Part shown: positions 42,679 to 56,476 of the stretch, in pieces
Layout of the letters: the number at the start of each line of letters is the position of its first letter
How positions within the stretch are numbered: position 1 is the stretch's first letter
Assembly: GCF_009742705.1 (NCBI RefSeq)
Contig: NZ_WPCU01000005.1
Coordinates: forward strand, 150,706-214,705
Direction of reading: 5' to 3'
Origin: Auraticoccus cholistanensis
GTDB taxonomy: Bacteria > Actinomycetota > Actinomycetes > Propionibacteriales > Propionibacteriaceae
Length of the DNA stretch: 64,000 bases
Translations under genes and position numbers: made by a program
Notes under the pieces: model-generated
Seen by the model: only the letters and a program-made list of their open reading frames with translations
The model's database searches: none
What the model was told of the DNA's origin: nothing

Positions 42679-43341
42679 TCACTCCCGCGGCGGAGGACCG
42701 GCGAAGAGCGTCTCGACCTCGCTGATGCGGCCCTTCTCCACGGCCATGTAGGCGAGGTCGCCGTCCTGGAAGATCGTCTTGGGGCTGGCCACCTGGCCCT
42801 GCCCCAGCCGCAGCAGCACCGGGATCGGGGTCCGGGCGGCCCGCTGCATCTCGGCGATGGAACGCCCCACCCAGTCGCGGTGGACGTGCACCTCGATCAG
42901 CTGCACCTGGCCCGACACGTCGCGCCACAGCGGCTCCGAGCCCTCGGGCAGCAGCCGGCGCAGCACCTGGTCGGCGGCCCACCGGACGGTGGCCACGGTG
43001 GGGATGCCCAGGCGCTCGTACACCTCCGCCCGTCCGGGGTCGTAGATGCGGGCCACCACGTTGGAGACGCCGAAGGTCTCGCGCACCACCCGGGCGGCCA
43101 GGATGTTGGAGTTGTCGCCGCTGGACACGGCCGCGAAGCCGCCGGCCCGCTCGATCCCGGCCTCGACCAGCACGCCGCGGTCGAACCCGACGCCCTTGAC
43201 CGTCGCGCCGTCGAAACCGGGCCCCAGCCGCCGGAAGGCGTCGACGTCGACGTCGATGACCGCCACGGTGTGGCCGCGCCGCTCCAACCCGCGGGCGAGG
43301 CTCGAGCCCACTCGTCCGCAGCCCATGATCACGATGTGCAC
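42679..43341 (-). CDS. TrkA-family potassium uptake regulator, first of pair
   Basis: A 220-residue RCK protein (CeoB-like). It has the glycine motif GCGRVGSSLA, the acidic strand end VIDVDVDAF that binds NAD ribose, and SSGDNSNILAARV. A TrkA-C domain follows (VHRDWVGRSIAEMQ). It is paired with the next TrkA protein. No channel (TrkH/TrkG) is adjacent; the divergent APC permease is a candidate partner for these regulators. Confidence 0.88.
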   Translation of the reverse strand: MHIVIMGCGRVGSSLARGLERRGHTVAVIDVDVDAFRRLGPGFDGATVKGVGFDRGVLVEAGIERAGGFAAVSSGDNSNILAARVVRETFGVSNVVARIYDPGRAEVYERLGIPTVATVRWAADQVLRRLLPEGSEPLWRDVSGQVQLIEVHVHRDWVGRSIAEMQRAARTPIPVLLRLGQGQVASPKTIFQDGDLAYMAVEKGRISEVETLFAGPPPRE

Positions 43342-43473
43342 ACAGATCTCCTGCCGGCGATGTCCCTGCGGGGCCGACGCTATCTCACCGCGCGGGCCGG
43401 GCGGGAGGTGGCCGCGGACGTCGTCGGGCGGCCGTGCTGCCCTGCCGTGGCGGAACGGCCACCGGTTCAGGCG

Positions 43474-43479
43474 TAGTGT
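43474..43479 (+). promoter_or_regulatory. -10 box of APC permease promoter
   Basis: TAGTGT lies 8 nt before the GTG at 43488; an earlier in-frame GTG at 43476 is inside the box. Confidence 0.45.
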
Positions 43480-43487
43480 CGGCGCCC

Positions 43488-45488
43488 GTGAAGTTGATCG
43501 ACGCGGGCAAGCGCCTGCTGGTCGGCCGGAAGCTCGAGAGCACGCAGCTGGGGGAGACCCTGCTGCCCAAGCGGATCGCGCTGCCGGTCTTCGCCTCCGA
43601 CGCGCTGAGCTCGGTGGCCTACGCCCCCGACGAGATCCTGATCACCCTGTCGCTCGCAGGGCTGGCCGGCTACGCCTGGGACTGGAAGATCGCCCTGCTG
43701 GTCGCCCTGGTCATGCTGGTGGTGATCGCCTCCTACCGGCAGAACGTGCACGCCTACCCCTCCGGCGGCGGCGACTACGAGGTGGCCACCACCAACCTCG
43801 GCCCGCACGCGGGCCTCTCGGTCGCCAGCGCCCTGCTGGTGGACTACGTCCTCACCGTGGCCGTCTCGGTCTCCTCGGGGATCCAGAACGCCAAGGCGGT
43901 GCTGCCCTTCCTCGACGGGCACGAGGGCACCGCGGCCGCGGTGGTGATCCTGCTGCTGATGGCGCTCAACCTGCGGGGCATCCGCGAGTCGGGGACGATG
44001 TTCGCCATCCCCACCTACTGCTTCATGGTGGCCATGCTCGGCATGATCGGCGTCGGGCTGTTCCGCATCCTCGTGCTGGACGAGGACCTGCGCGTCCACT
44101 CCGCCCAGTACGGCATCGAACCCGACCCCGAGTTCGCCGGCTTCACCGGGCTGGCGATGGTGCTGCTGCTGGCCCGGGCCTTCTCCTCCGGCTCGGCGGC
44201 GCTGACCGGCATCGAGGCGATCTCCAACGGGGTGCCGTCCTTCCGCAAGCCCAAGAGCCGCAACGCCGCCACCACCCTGGCCCTGCTGGGAGCCACCTCG
44301 ATCACGATGATGCTCGGCGTCATCTGGCTGGCCAAGCTCACCGGGCTGAAGGTGGTCGACCTCGGCAACTCCCACTACACGCTGGACGGCGAGCGGGTCG
44401 AGGTGGTGGAGCGCACGGCGATCGGCCAGCTGGCCGAGACGGTGTTCTCCGCCTTCCCGCCCGGCTTCTACTTCGTGGTCGCCGCCACCATGGTGATCCT
44501 GTTCCTGGCCGCCAACACCGCCTTCAACGGCTTCCCGGTGCTGGGCTCCATCCTGGCCCGCGACGGCTACCTGCCGCGCCAGCTGCACACCCGGGGGGAC
44601 CGGCTCGCCTTCAGCAACGGCATCGTGGTGCTCGCCGTGGCCGCCGCCGTGCTGGTGCTGGTCTTCCGGGCCGAGGTGACCGCGCTGATCCAGCTCTACG
44701 TGGTGGGCGTGTTCGTCAGCTTCACCATCAGCCAGTTCGGGATGCTGCGGCACTGGACCCGCCACCTGGCCACCGAGCAGGACCCGGCGGAGCGCCGGCG
44801 GATGCGGCACTCCCGGGTGGTCAACGCCATCGGGCTGACCATGACCGGCACCGTGCTGGTCATCGTGGTGGTCTCCAAGTTCACCCAGGGGGCCTACCTG
44901 GCGATCCTGGCCATGGTGGTGGTGTTCCTGCTCATGAAGGGGATCCGCCGCCACTACGACTCGGTGGCCGAGGAGATCGCCCTCGAGCCCGGCGACACCG
45001 GCGAGCTGCCCAGCCGGGTCCGCGCCGTGGTGCTGGTCAGCCAGGTCCACAAGGCCACCCTGCGCGCGGTCTACTTCGCCAAGGCCGCGGCCCCCAGCAC
45101 GCTGGAGGCCGTCACCGTGGCGGTCGAGCCCGAGCGGACCGAGCGGCTGATGGCCGCCTGGGACGAGCTGGGCATCGACGTCCCGCTCAAGGTCGTCGCC
45201 TCGCCCTACCGGGAGGTGACCACCCCGCTGCTGGACTACATCAAGGCCATCCGCACCGAGTCCCCGCGCGACGTCGTGTGCGTCTACGTCCCCGAGTACG
45301 TGGTCGGCCACTGGTGGGGCCAGCTGCTGCACAACCAGTCCGCGCTGCGGCTCAAGGCCCTGCTGCTGTTCACCCCGGGCGTCATGGTGACCTCGGTGCC
45401 GTACCAGCTCCGCTCCTCGGCCCGGGCCCGTGACCGCCACAAGAACGACCGCCCGGTGCGCCGCGGCGGCAGCCCGGTCGCCCGGTGA
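43488..45488 (+). CDS. APC-superfamily permease (possible K+ or amino-acid transporter)
   Basis: A 666-residue membrane protein with about 12 helices and a C-terminal cytoplasmic domain of about 170 residues. Conserved stretches are TLLPKRIALPVFASDALSS, SYRQNVHAYPSGGGDYEV and SGSAALTGIEAISNGVP, typical of the actinobacterial APC proteins encoded beside the TrkA pair. Related KimA proteins import K+, so a potassium role is plausible but not shown. The GTG at 43488 gives the family N-terminus. The stop overlaps the methyltransferase GTG by 4 bp. Confidence 0.82.
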   Translation: MKLIDAGKRLLVGRKLESTQLGETLLPKRIALPVFASDALSSVAYAPDEILITLSLAGLAGYAWDWKIALLVALVMLVVIASYRQNVHAYPSGGGDYEVATTNLGPHAGLSVASALLVDYVLTVAVSVSSGIQNAKAVLPFLDGHEGTAAAVVILLLMALNLRGIRESGTMFAIPTYCFMVAMLGMIGVGLFRILVLDEDLRVHSAQYGIEPDPEFAGFTGLAMVLLLARAFSSGSAALTGIEAISNGVPSFRKPKSRNAATTLALLGATSITMMLGVIWLAKLTGLKVVDLGNSHYTLDGERVEVVERTAIGQLAETVFSAFPPGFYFVVAATMVILFLAANTAFNGFPVLGSILARDGYLPRQLHTRGDRLAFSNGIVVLAVAAAVLVLVFRAEVTALIQLYVVGVFVSFTISQFGMLRHWTRHLATEQDPAERRRMRHSRVVNAIGLTMTGTVLVIVVVSKFTQGAYLAILAMVVVFLLMKGIRRHYDSVAEEIALEPGDTGELPSRVRAVVLVSQVHKATLRAVYFAKAAAPSTLEAVTVAVEPERTERLMAAWDELGIDVPLKVVASPYREVTTPLLDYIKAIRTESPRDVVCVYVPEYVVGHWWGQLLHNQSALRLKALLLFTPGVMVTSVPYQLRSSARARDRHKNDRPVRRGGSPVAR

Positions 45489-46672
45489 GCACCGAGGCGG
45501 GCCCCGGCGCGCTGGTCGGCCCGGTCGAGGTGGGACCGGTGGCCCACGGCGGGCACTGCGTGGCCCGGCACGAGGGCCGCGTGGTGTTCGTCCGCCACAC
45601 CGCCCCCGGCGAGCTCGTCACCGTCCGGCTCACCGACACCAGCCACGACCGGTTCTGGCGGGGGGACGCCGTCGAGGTGCTGCGACCCGCCCCCGGCCGG
45701 GTGCCACGCCCCTGCCCCGTCAGCGGGCCGGGACGGTGCGGCGGCTGCGACTTCCAGCACCTCGACCTGCCCACCCAGCGCCGGCTCAAGGCCGACGTGG
45801 TGGCCGAGCAGCTGCAGCGGCTGGCCGGGCTGGAGCGCCAGGTGGTGGTCGAGCCGGTGCCCGGCGACGAGGGAGGCCTGGGCTGGCGCACCCGGATGCG
45901 CTACCACGCCGACGCCGACGGGGTGCTGGCGCTGCGCCGGCACCGCTCCCACGACCTGGAGCCCGTCCCGGCGCAGGGGTGCCCGATCAGCGACCCCCGC
46001 TCCCGCCCGGAGCGCACCGGGTGGCGTCCCGGGGCCACCGTGGAGACGGCCGTCGACTCCGAGGGGTCGGTGACCACGCTGGTCGACGGCGAGCGCACCG
46101 ACGGACCCGCGCTGCTCCACCAGCAGGTGGACGACGCCCGCCTCGCCGTCTCCGCCGACGGCTTCTGGCAGGTGCACACCGGCGCCGCGCAGACCCTGGT
46201 GGACGTGGTGCTGGAGGGGCTGCAGCCGCAGCCGGGGGAGCGGGCCTTCGACCTCTACTGCGGGGTCGGGCTGTTCGCCGTGGCGCTGGCCCGCCGCGGC
46301 GTCCAGGTGTGGGGCGTGGAGTCCGGCCGGGCCGCCGTGGCCCACGCCCGGCGCAACCTGGCCGCCGTCGGGGCCGAGGGCAGCCGGGCCACCGCCGGGA
46401 AGGTGGCGCAGGTGCTGAGGCGGCTGCCGGCCCGCACCGACCTGGTCGTGCTCGACCCGCCGCGCACCGGGGCCGGCCCGGCCGTGGTGCGCGAGGTGCT
46501 GGCCCGCCGGCCGCGCCGCATCGCCTACGTGGCCTGCGACCCGGCGGCGCTGGCCCGCGACCTGCGCACCGCCGTCGACGCCGGCTGGCAGCTCACCTCG
46601 CTGCGCGCCTTCGACCTGTTCCCGATGACGGCCCACGTCGAGTGCGTGGCCGTGCTGGCCCCGCCCGCCTGA
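45485..46672 (+). CDS. Class I SAM-dependent RNA (uracil-5-)methyltransferase, TrmA/RlmD type
   Basis: A 395-residue m5U-type RNA methyltransferase. It has an N-terminal TRAM-like beta domain (residues 10-65), a Cys set CPVSGPGRCGGC that may hold an Fe-S cluster, the SAM site FDLYCGVGLFA and the motif LDPPRTG. The catalytic Cys is in YVACDPAALARD near residue 358, followed by DLFPMTAHVE. The target position in rRNA or tRNA cannot be told. It is translationally coupled to the APC gene. Confidence 0.87.
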   Translation: MSTEAGPGALVGPVEVGPVAHGGHCVARHEGRVVFVRHTAPGELVTVRLTDTSHDRFWRGDAVEVLRPAPGRVPRPCPVSGPGRCGGCDFQHLDLPTQRRLKADVVAEQLQRLAGLERQVVVEPVPGDEGGLGWRTRMRYHADADGVLALRRHRSHDLEPVPAQGCPISDPRSRPERTGWRPGATVETAVDSEGSVTTLVDGERTDGPALLHQQVDDARLAVSADGFWQVHTGAAQTLVDVVLEGLQPQPGERAFDLYCGVGLFAVALARRGVQVWGVESGRAAVAHARRNLAAVGAEGSRATAGKVAQVLRRLPARTDLVVLDPPRTGAGPAVVREVLARRPRRIAYVACDPAALARDLRTAVDAGWQLTSLRAFDLFPMTAHVECVAVLAPPA

Positions 46673-46720
46673 GCGGCGTGCCGCCGGGCCCGGCCGGGTA
46701 GTCCTTCCCGGGCGGGCAGT

Positions 46721-46738
46721 GATATCTTGACGTCAAGA
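46721..46738. promoter_or_regulatory. acnA operator palindrome overlapping its -10 box
   Basis: GATATCTTGACGTCAAGA contains the perfect palindrome TCTTGAC/GTCAAGA (46725-46738). The same 18 bases occur at 56458-56475. A TATCTT -10-like box lies inside it, 41 nt before the acnA ATG. This fits a MarR-type dimer site; TamR of Streptomyces, a MarR protein, is reported from memory to control aconitase. Confidence 0.65.
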
Positions 46739-46769
46739 CAAATCGATCCGACATCGGGAAGTGAGCCAG

Positions 46770-49667
<2,898 letters not shown>

Positions 49668-49700
49668 CCCCACCCCCCTCCCGGGGAGACTGGTCAGAGC

Positions 49701-49739
49701 CGACAGCGGGACGGTCCCTCAGGGGCCGTCCCGCTGTCG
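49701..49739 (+). terminator. Terminator hairpin after acnA
   Basis: A perfect 14-bp stem (CGACAGCGGGACGG with its complement) around an 11-nt loop, in which CCC/GGG may pair further, starts 33 bp after the stop. Confidence 0.8.
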
Positions 49740-49896
49740 TTCCCGAGCACTTCCCGCGAGCGCGGGGCCGCCGGCCCCCAGCCCCCGGCCCGGCCACCGG
49801 CCCCCCGGCCCCTACCTCCCGGGGGGGAAGTGGTCGGGAACGACGTGGAGTGCGGCGCGGATCCGGCTTCCCCGTGTCGTCTCCGACCACTTTCCC
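49736..49896. repeat. Three related 20-nt words in the acnA-HIT intergenic region
   Basis: The word GTCGTTCCCGAGCACTTCCC (49736-49755) recurs as the inverse of GTCGTTCCCGACCACTTCCC (49825-49844) and as GTCGTCTCCGACCACTTTCCC (49876-49896). The second and third form an imperfect stem with a 31-nt loop. The 409-bp gap 49668-50076 holds no gene that I can support. Confidence 0.6.
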
Positions 49897-50076
49897 TGCA
49901 GGGTCGGCCGGCGGCCGGCCGGGGCCGGTCGGGGCAGCGGGCGGGAGGAATCTCGCTCGACCGGGGAGGGGGAAGCGGCGGACGGCCGTGCGGCGGGGTG
50001 ACGGGGGTCTGATGCCGTCGGTCGGGCGGGTTTTCTCCCGGGGATCCTCAAACGTTGTGCCGGACGCGTGGGCAGG

Positions 50077-50493
50077 TCAGGGGAGGGCGGCGGCGAGGTC
50101 GTCGGCGAGCTGGCGGGCCTCGCCGTCGCCGTAGCGGGTGCGGGGCCAGAAGAAGCCGCGCAGGCCGTCGCCGCGGCGGCGGGGGACCACGTGCAGGTGC
50201 AGGTGGGGCACCGACTGGCTCACCACGTTGTTCATCGCCACGAAGCTGCCCTGCGCGCCGAGCACCTGCTGCTGGGCCCGCGCCACCCGCTGGGCCAGGG
50301 TCAGCAGCGGCGCCATCAGCGTCGGCGGCAGCTCGAGCATGGTGTCGACGTGCTCCACCGGGGCGATCAGCACGTGGCCCTTGAACACCGGGCGGTGGTC
50401 GAGGAAGGCGACGAGCTCGTCGGTGCGGGTCACCACCGCCGCCTCGAGGTCGCCCGAGACGATCTGGCAGAAGACGTCGCCGGTCTGGTCCAC
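50077..50493 (-). CDS. HIT-family nucleotide hydrolase
   Basis: A 138-residue histidine-triad protein expected to split nucleoside phosphoramidates or similar compounds. The active HxHxH motif is HLHLHVVPR near residue 100, with GHVLIAPVEHV before it and FKGHVL in the core; the early CQIVSGD is typical. The GTG at 50493 is chosen because TACGCT lies 6 nt upstream; the frame extends to 50604 without family similarity. Confidence 0.88.
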   Translation of the reverse strand: MDQTGDVFCQIVSGDLEAAVVTRTDELVAFLDHRPVFKGHVLIAPVEHVDTMLELPPTLMAPLLTLAQRVARAQQQVLGAQGSFVAMNNVVSQSVPHLHLHVVPRRRGDGLRGFFWPRTRYGDGEARQLADDLAAALP

Positions 50494-50499
50494 GTCCGC

Positions 50500-50505
50500 A
50501 GCGTA
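50500..50505 (-). promoter_or_regulatory. -10 box of leaderless HIT gene promoter
   Basis: TACGCT on the minus strand ends 6 nt before the GTG at 50493. Confidence 0.5.
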
Positions 50506-50675
50506 ACCACGCGACGTCCGTCGACGGTGGGCCGGTCGGTGTTCCTCCGCGGACCGGGGCGATGAGTCCGCCGTCGCTCCCTGACCGGTGTGGCTGCTGC
50601 GCACGCCGCGTACCCGGCCGTATCGTCTCCGCAGCGCTCAGCCCCACCGTCGAGGCAGATCCTGCAGGAGGTCAC

Positions 50676-51950
<1,275 letters not shown>

Positions 51951-51975
51951 GCCGGCGCGGACGACCGGCGCCGGC

Positions 51976-52347
51976 TCAGAGCCTGGGCACGAACACCCGG
52001 CCGCGCAGCGACTCCTCGACCAGCGCGACGGCCCGTCGGGTGCGGGTCAGCCGTGCCGTCTCCTGGTGCCAGGCGGCAGCTGCGGCCTCCACCACCTCCG
52101 GGCTGACGTGGTCGGCCAGCCGCACCCGGACCTGGGCCAGCCCGGTGCGGCTGGCGGTCAGCTGCCCCTCGACGTAGGCGGCGGCGAACCCGGCCAGCAC
52201 CACCGGGTGGCGTCGCAGCACGGCGTAGCCGCGGTAGTCCGCGGGGCAGCAGTCGAGCAGGAACTCCGTGGCGGTCTGCTCCCAGCCCGGTGCTCCCGGC
52301 GGGTGCACCCGGTCGGGCCAGCCCGGTGGCACGTAGACGGTCCCCAT
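51976..52347 (-). CDS. Uncharacterised 123-aa protein behind a LexA box
   Basis: I do not recognise a family. The protein is soluble and mostly helical in its second half (EVVEAAAAAWHQETARLTRTRR). Tryptophans lie near the N-terminus and in the helix, a CC pair at about residue 33, and it ends in RGRVFVPRL. It is preceded by an excellent Shine-Dalgarno (AGGAGGAGGG) and directly by a perfect actinobacterial SOS box. It is therefore likely to be expressed after DNA damage, but its role is unknown. It diverges from dxs and converges with the MFS gene. Confidence 0.75.
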   Translation of the reverse strand: MGTVYVPPGWPDRVHPPGAPGWEQTATEFLLDCCPADYRGYAVLRRHPVVLAGFAAAYVEGQLTASRTGLAQVRVRLADHVSPEVVEAAAAAWHQETARLTRTRRAVALVEESLRGRVFVPRL

Positions 52348-52357
52348 CCCTCCTCCT

Positions 52358-52373
52358 TCGAACGCGTGTTCGA
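52358..52373. promoter_or_regulatory. LexA-binding SOS box
   Basis: TCGAACGCGTGTTCGA matches the actinobacterial LexA consensus TCGAAC-N4-GTTCGA without mismatch. It ends 10 nt before the ATG of the 123-aa gene and directly abuts its Shine-Dalgarno. It lies about 95 bp from the dxs start, too far to be a dxs operator. Confidence 0.85.
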
Positions 52374-52454
52374 TACCTAGCCTGCCCCCGCGGTCGCACC
52401 GGAGCAAGTGCGACCTCCGACCGCAGGCTGCCGGGACCGGTGCCGGTCGACGCC

Positions 52455-52460
52455 TAGACT
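52455..52460 (+). promoter_or_regulatory. -10 box of leaderless dxs promoter
   Basis: TAGACT ends 7 nt before the dxs ATG; no Shine-Dalgarno lies between. Confidence 0.6.
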
Positions 52461-52467
52461 CGACGCC

Positions 52468-54384
52468 ATGCCGCACCTGGACCGGATCACCCAGCCCGCA
52501 GACCTGCGCTCCCTCAGCACCGCGCAGCTGACGGAGCTGGCGGAGGAGATCCGGGAGTTCCTGGTCACCAGCGTCAGCCGCACCGGCGGGCACCTGGGCC
52601 CGAACCTGGGGGTGGTCGAGCTGACCATCGCGCTGCACCGCGTCTTCGACTCGCCGACCGACCCGATCGTCTTCGACACCGGGCACCAGTCCTACGTCCA
52701 CAAGCTGCTCACCGGACGTCGGGCCGGGTTCGAGCAGCTGCGCCAGTCCGGCGGGCTGTCGGGCTACCCGAGCCGCGAGGAGTCCGAGCACGACTGGGTG
52801 GAGAACTCCCACGCGTCCACGGCGCTGTCCTGGGCCGACGGGCTGGCCAAGGCCAAGGCGCTGCGGGGCGAGGACGGCACGGTGGTGGCCGTGGTCGGCG
52901 ACGGTGCGCTGACCGGCGGGATGGCCTGGGAGGCCCTGAACAACATCGCGTTCCAGCCCGAGCTGCCGGTGGTCGTGGTGGTCAACGACAACGGACGCTC
53001 CTACACCCCCACCGTCGGCGGCATCGCCAACCAGCTGGCCGCGCTGCGCACCGACCGCCGCTACGAGCAGGTGCTGGAGCTGATCCGCCGCAGCGTCAGC
53101 TCCACCCCGCTGGTGGGGCGGCCGGCCTACGAGCTGCTGCACGGCATCAAGATGGGCCTCAAGGACGTGCTCGCGCCGCAGGGCATGTTCTCCGACCTGG
53201 GGCTGAAGTACGTCGGCCCCATCGACGGCCACGACCTGGAGGCCGTCGAGCGGGCGCTGCGCCAGGCCAAGCGCTTCGGCGGGCCCGTGCTGGTGCACTG
53301 CCTGACCGTGAAGGGCAAGGGGTTCCAGGCGGCCGAGCGCCACGAGGAGGACCGCTTCCACGCCGTCGGCCAGATCGACGCCCACACCGGCGAGCCGCTG
53401 TCCTCGGTCGTCCCGCACACCTGGACGAACGTGTTCGCCGAGGCCATGGTCGAGCTCGGCGCCGAGCACGAGGACCTGGTGGCGATCACGGCCGCGATGC
53501 TGCACCCGACGGGGCTGAACAAGTTCGCCGCCCGCTACCCGGCCCGGGCCTTCGACGTCGGCATCGCCGAGCAGCACGCGCTGACCTCGGCGGCCGGGCT
53601 CGCCAGCGCCGGGCTGCACCCGGTGGTGGCGGTGTACTCCACCTTCCTCAACCGCGCCTTCGACCAGCTGCTGATGGACGTCGCGCTGCACCGCCAGGGC
53701 GTCACGGTGGTGCTCGACCGCTCCGGGGTCACCGGCTCCGACGGGGCCAGCCACAACGGCATGTGGGACCTCTCGATCTGCGGGGTCGTCCCGGGGCTGC
53801 AGCTCGCCGCGCCGCGTGACGGCCGCCGGCTCCGCGAGGCGCTGGCGCACGCCGTCACCGTGGACGACGCGCCGACGGTCATCCGCTTCTCCAAGGAGAA
53901 GGTCCCCGACGACATCGAGGCCATCACCAGCCGCGACGGCCTGGACGTGCTGCACGCCGACCCCGAGCCCCGGGTGCTGGTGGTCGGCTACGGGCAGATG
54001 GCCGGCACGGCCCTCGAGGTCGCCGCCCGGCTCGGCCAGCAGGGGATCGGCTCCACCGTGGTCGACCCGCTGTGGGCGCTGCCGGTGCGTCCCTCGCTGG
54101 TCTCGCTGGCCGCCGAGCACGAGCTCGTGGTGAGCATCGAGGACAACGGCGTGGTCGGCGGTCTCGGGGCGCGGCTGCTGCTGGAGCTCGCCGCCGCCGG
54201 GGTCCCCACCCCCGTCCAGGTGCACGGCATCCCGCAGGAGTTCCTGCCCCACGCCAGCCGACCGGAGCTGCTGGAGCAGATCGGGCTGACGCCGCATGCC
54301 ATCGCCCGGGTCGCGGTGGAGGCCGTGGCCGGCCGCGACGGCGTGGTGGAGCCGGAGGGCATCGAGGTCAACCCCGCCAGCTGA
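52468..54384 (+). CDS. dxs: 1-Deoxy-D-xylulose-5-phosphate synthase
   Basis: A 638-residue thiamine-diphosphate enzyme joining pyruvate and glyceraldehyde-3-phosphate in the first step of the MEP isoprenoid pathway. It has the N-terminal [15 protein letters not shown] with the catalytic His, [16 protein letters not shown], the ThDP-binding [16 protein letters not shown], and the pyrimidine-domain [12 protein letters not shown] and [12 protein letters not shown]. Length is normal. The ATG at 52468 gives the family N-terminus and a leaderless promoter. Confidence 0.94.
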   Translation: MPHLDRITQPADLRSLSTAQLTELAEEIREFLVTSVSRTGGHLGPNLGVVELTIALHRVFDSPTDPIVFDTGHQSYVHKLLTGRRAGFEQLRQSGGLSGYPSREESEHDWVENSHASTALSWADGLAKAKALRGEDGTVVAVVGDGALTGGMAWEALNNIAFQPELPVVVVVNDNGRSYTPTVGGIANQLAALRTDRRYEQVLELIRRSVSSTPLVGRPAYELLHGIKMGLKDVLAPQGMFSDLGLKYVGPIDGHDLEAVERALRQAKRFGGPVLVHCLTVKGKGFQAAERHEEDRFHAVGQIDAHTGEPLSSVVPHTWTNVFAEAMVELGAEHEDLVAITAAMLHPTGLNKFAARYPARAFDVGIAEQHALTSAAGLASAGLHPVVAVYSTFLNRAFDQLLMDVALHRQGVTVVLDRSGVTGSDGASHNGMWDLSICGVVPGLQLAAPRDGRRLREALAHAVTVDDAPTVIRFSKEKVPDDIEAITSRDGLDVLHADPEPRVLVVGYGQMAGTALEVAARLGQQGIGSTVVDPLWALPVRPSLVSLAAEHELVVSIEDNGVVGGLGARLLLELAAAGVPTPVQVHGIPQEFLPHASRPELLEQIGLTPHAIARVAVEAVAGRDGVVEPEGIEVNPAS

Positions 54385-54503
54385 CCGGCCTCCGGGCCGG
54401 TCCGGCCCGGCGGGTGGACAGCGCTGCGGCGACCCTCTTGGATGAGCACGGCGTCGCCGGCGGGCGGCGCCGCTGGCCCGAGCCCGGAGGACGAAGAGGC
54501 GAC

Positions 54504-55526
<1,023 letters not shown>

Positions 55527-55530
55527 GCCG

Positions 55531-56436
55531 TCAGCCGAGCCGCTCGGCCAGCGTGGTCAGCGCCTCGCCGAGCGGCAGCCAGGCCAGCAGGTCGGCCTCG
55601 GCGTCGCCCCGGGTGGCGCCCTGGTTCACCACGACCACCGGGTAGCCGTGCCGGGAGGCGTGCCGCACGAAGCGGTACCCCGACATCACCGACAGCGAGG
55701 AGCCGAGCACCAGCAGCGCTCGGGTGCGGTCCAGCTCGGCGAAGGCCCGCGCCACCCGCTCCTTGGGGACGCTCTCGCCGAAGAAGACGACGTCCGGCTT
55801 CAGGCGGTCCCCGCCGCAGACCAGGCAGGGCACCACCCGGAACCCCGCCACCCAGGAGTCGTCCAGCTCGACGTCGCCGTCGGGGTTGACCTGCCGCACC
55901 TCGGCGGCGAGCTGCTCGAAGTCGGGGTTCGCCTCCGCCAGCCGGACCTCCAGCTCGCTGCGGGGGCTGCGGGTGGAGCAGTCGAGGCAGACCACCCGGT
56001 CGAGGGTGCCGTGCAGGTCGATGACGTCGGTGCTGCCGGCCGCCTGGTGCAGCCGGTCCACGTTCTGCGTGACCACTCCGCCCACCCGCCCGCACCGCTG
56101 CAGCGCGGCCACGGCGCGGTGACCGGCGTTCGGCCGGGCGTCGCCGATCAGCCGCCAGCCCAGGTGGCTGCGGGCCCAGTAGCGGCGGCGGCCGTCGGCG
56201 GAGCCGGAGAACTCCGAGAAGGTCATCGGGTCCGAGGAGCGACGCACCCCCGAGGGACCGCGGTAGTCGGGGATGCCGGACTCGGTGCTCAGCCCGGCCC
56301 CGCTCAGCACCGTCCACCGCGGCGTGGCGGCGACGGTGCGGACCAGCTCCTCGGTGACGGCCTCGACGTCGACCGGCTCGCGCGGACGCGGGTCGGCGTC
56401 CAGCACCCGGGTCCAGTCCACCGCACGACGTCGCAT
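55531..56436 (-). CDS. Sir2-family NAD-dependent protein deacylase
   Basis: A 301-residue sirtuin. It has the NAD site GAGLSTESGIPDYRG near residue 46, TQNVDRLH, the catalytic HG in DLHGTLDRVVC, zinc cysteines CLDC and CLVCGG, and the late LVLGSSLSV and VVNQG. It removes acetyl (or other acyl) groups from lysines using NAD. It has a 55-residue insert between the zinc pairs, longer than usual. It diverges from the MFS gene over a 38-bp region that is mostly a palindromic operator. The Pat-like acetyltransferase at 30 kb is a possible opponent. Confidence 0.9.
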   Translation of the reverse strand: MRRRAVDWTRVLDADPRPREPVDVEAVTEELVRTVAATPRWTVLSGAGLSTESGIPDYRGPSGVRRSSDPMTFSEFSGSADGRRRYWARSHLGWRLIGDARPNAGHRAVAALQRCGRVGGVVTQNVDRLHQAAGSTDVIDLHGTLDRVVCLDCSTRSPRSELEVRLAEANPDFEQLAAEVRQVNPDGDVELDDSWVAGFRVVPCLVCGGDRLKPDVVFFGESVPKERVARAFAELDRTRALLVLGSSLSVMSGYRFVRHASRHGYPVVVVNQGATRGDAEADLLAWLPLGEALTTLAERLG

Positions 56437-56457
56437 GCGGCGAGCCTATGCGCGCGA

Positions 56458-56476
56458 GATATCTTGACGTCAAGAT
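56458..56476. promoter_or_regulatory. Operator palindrome between sir2 and MFS genes (same as acnA site)
   Basis: ATCTTGACGTCAAGAT (56461-56476) is a perfect 16-bp palindrome, and GATATCTTGACGTCAAGA (56458-56475) repeats the acnA site base for base. It overlaps the MFS ATG (56475) and a TATCTT -10-like box (56460-56465), and lies 21 bp from the sir2 start, so one regulator may silence both genes. Confidence 0.65.

Noticed and set aside
49668-50076. tRNA or small RNA gene in the acnA-HIT gap
   Set aside because: No cloverleaf or CCA end could be found; only the terminator and the 20-nt repeat words are visible.
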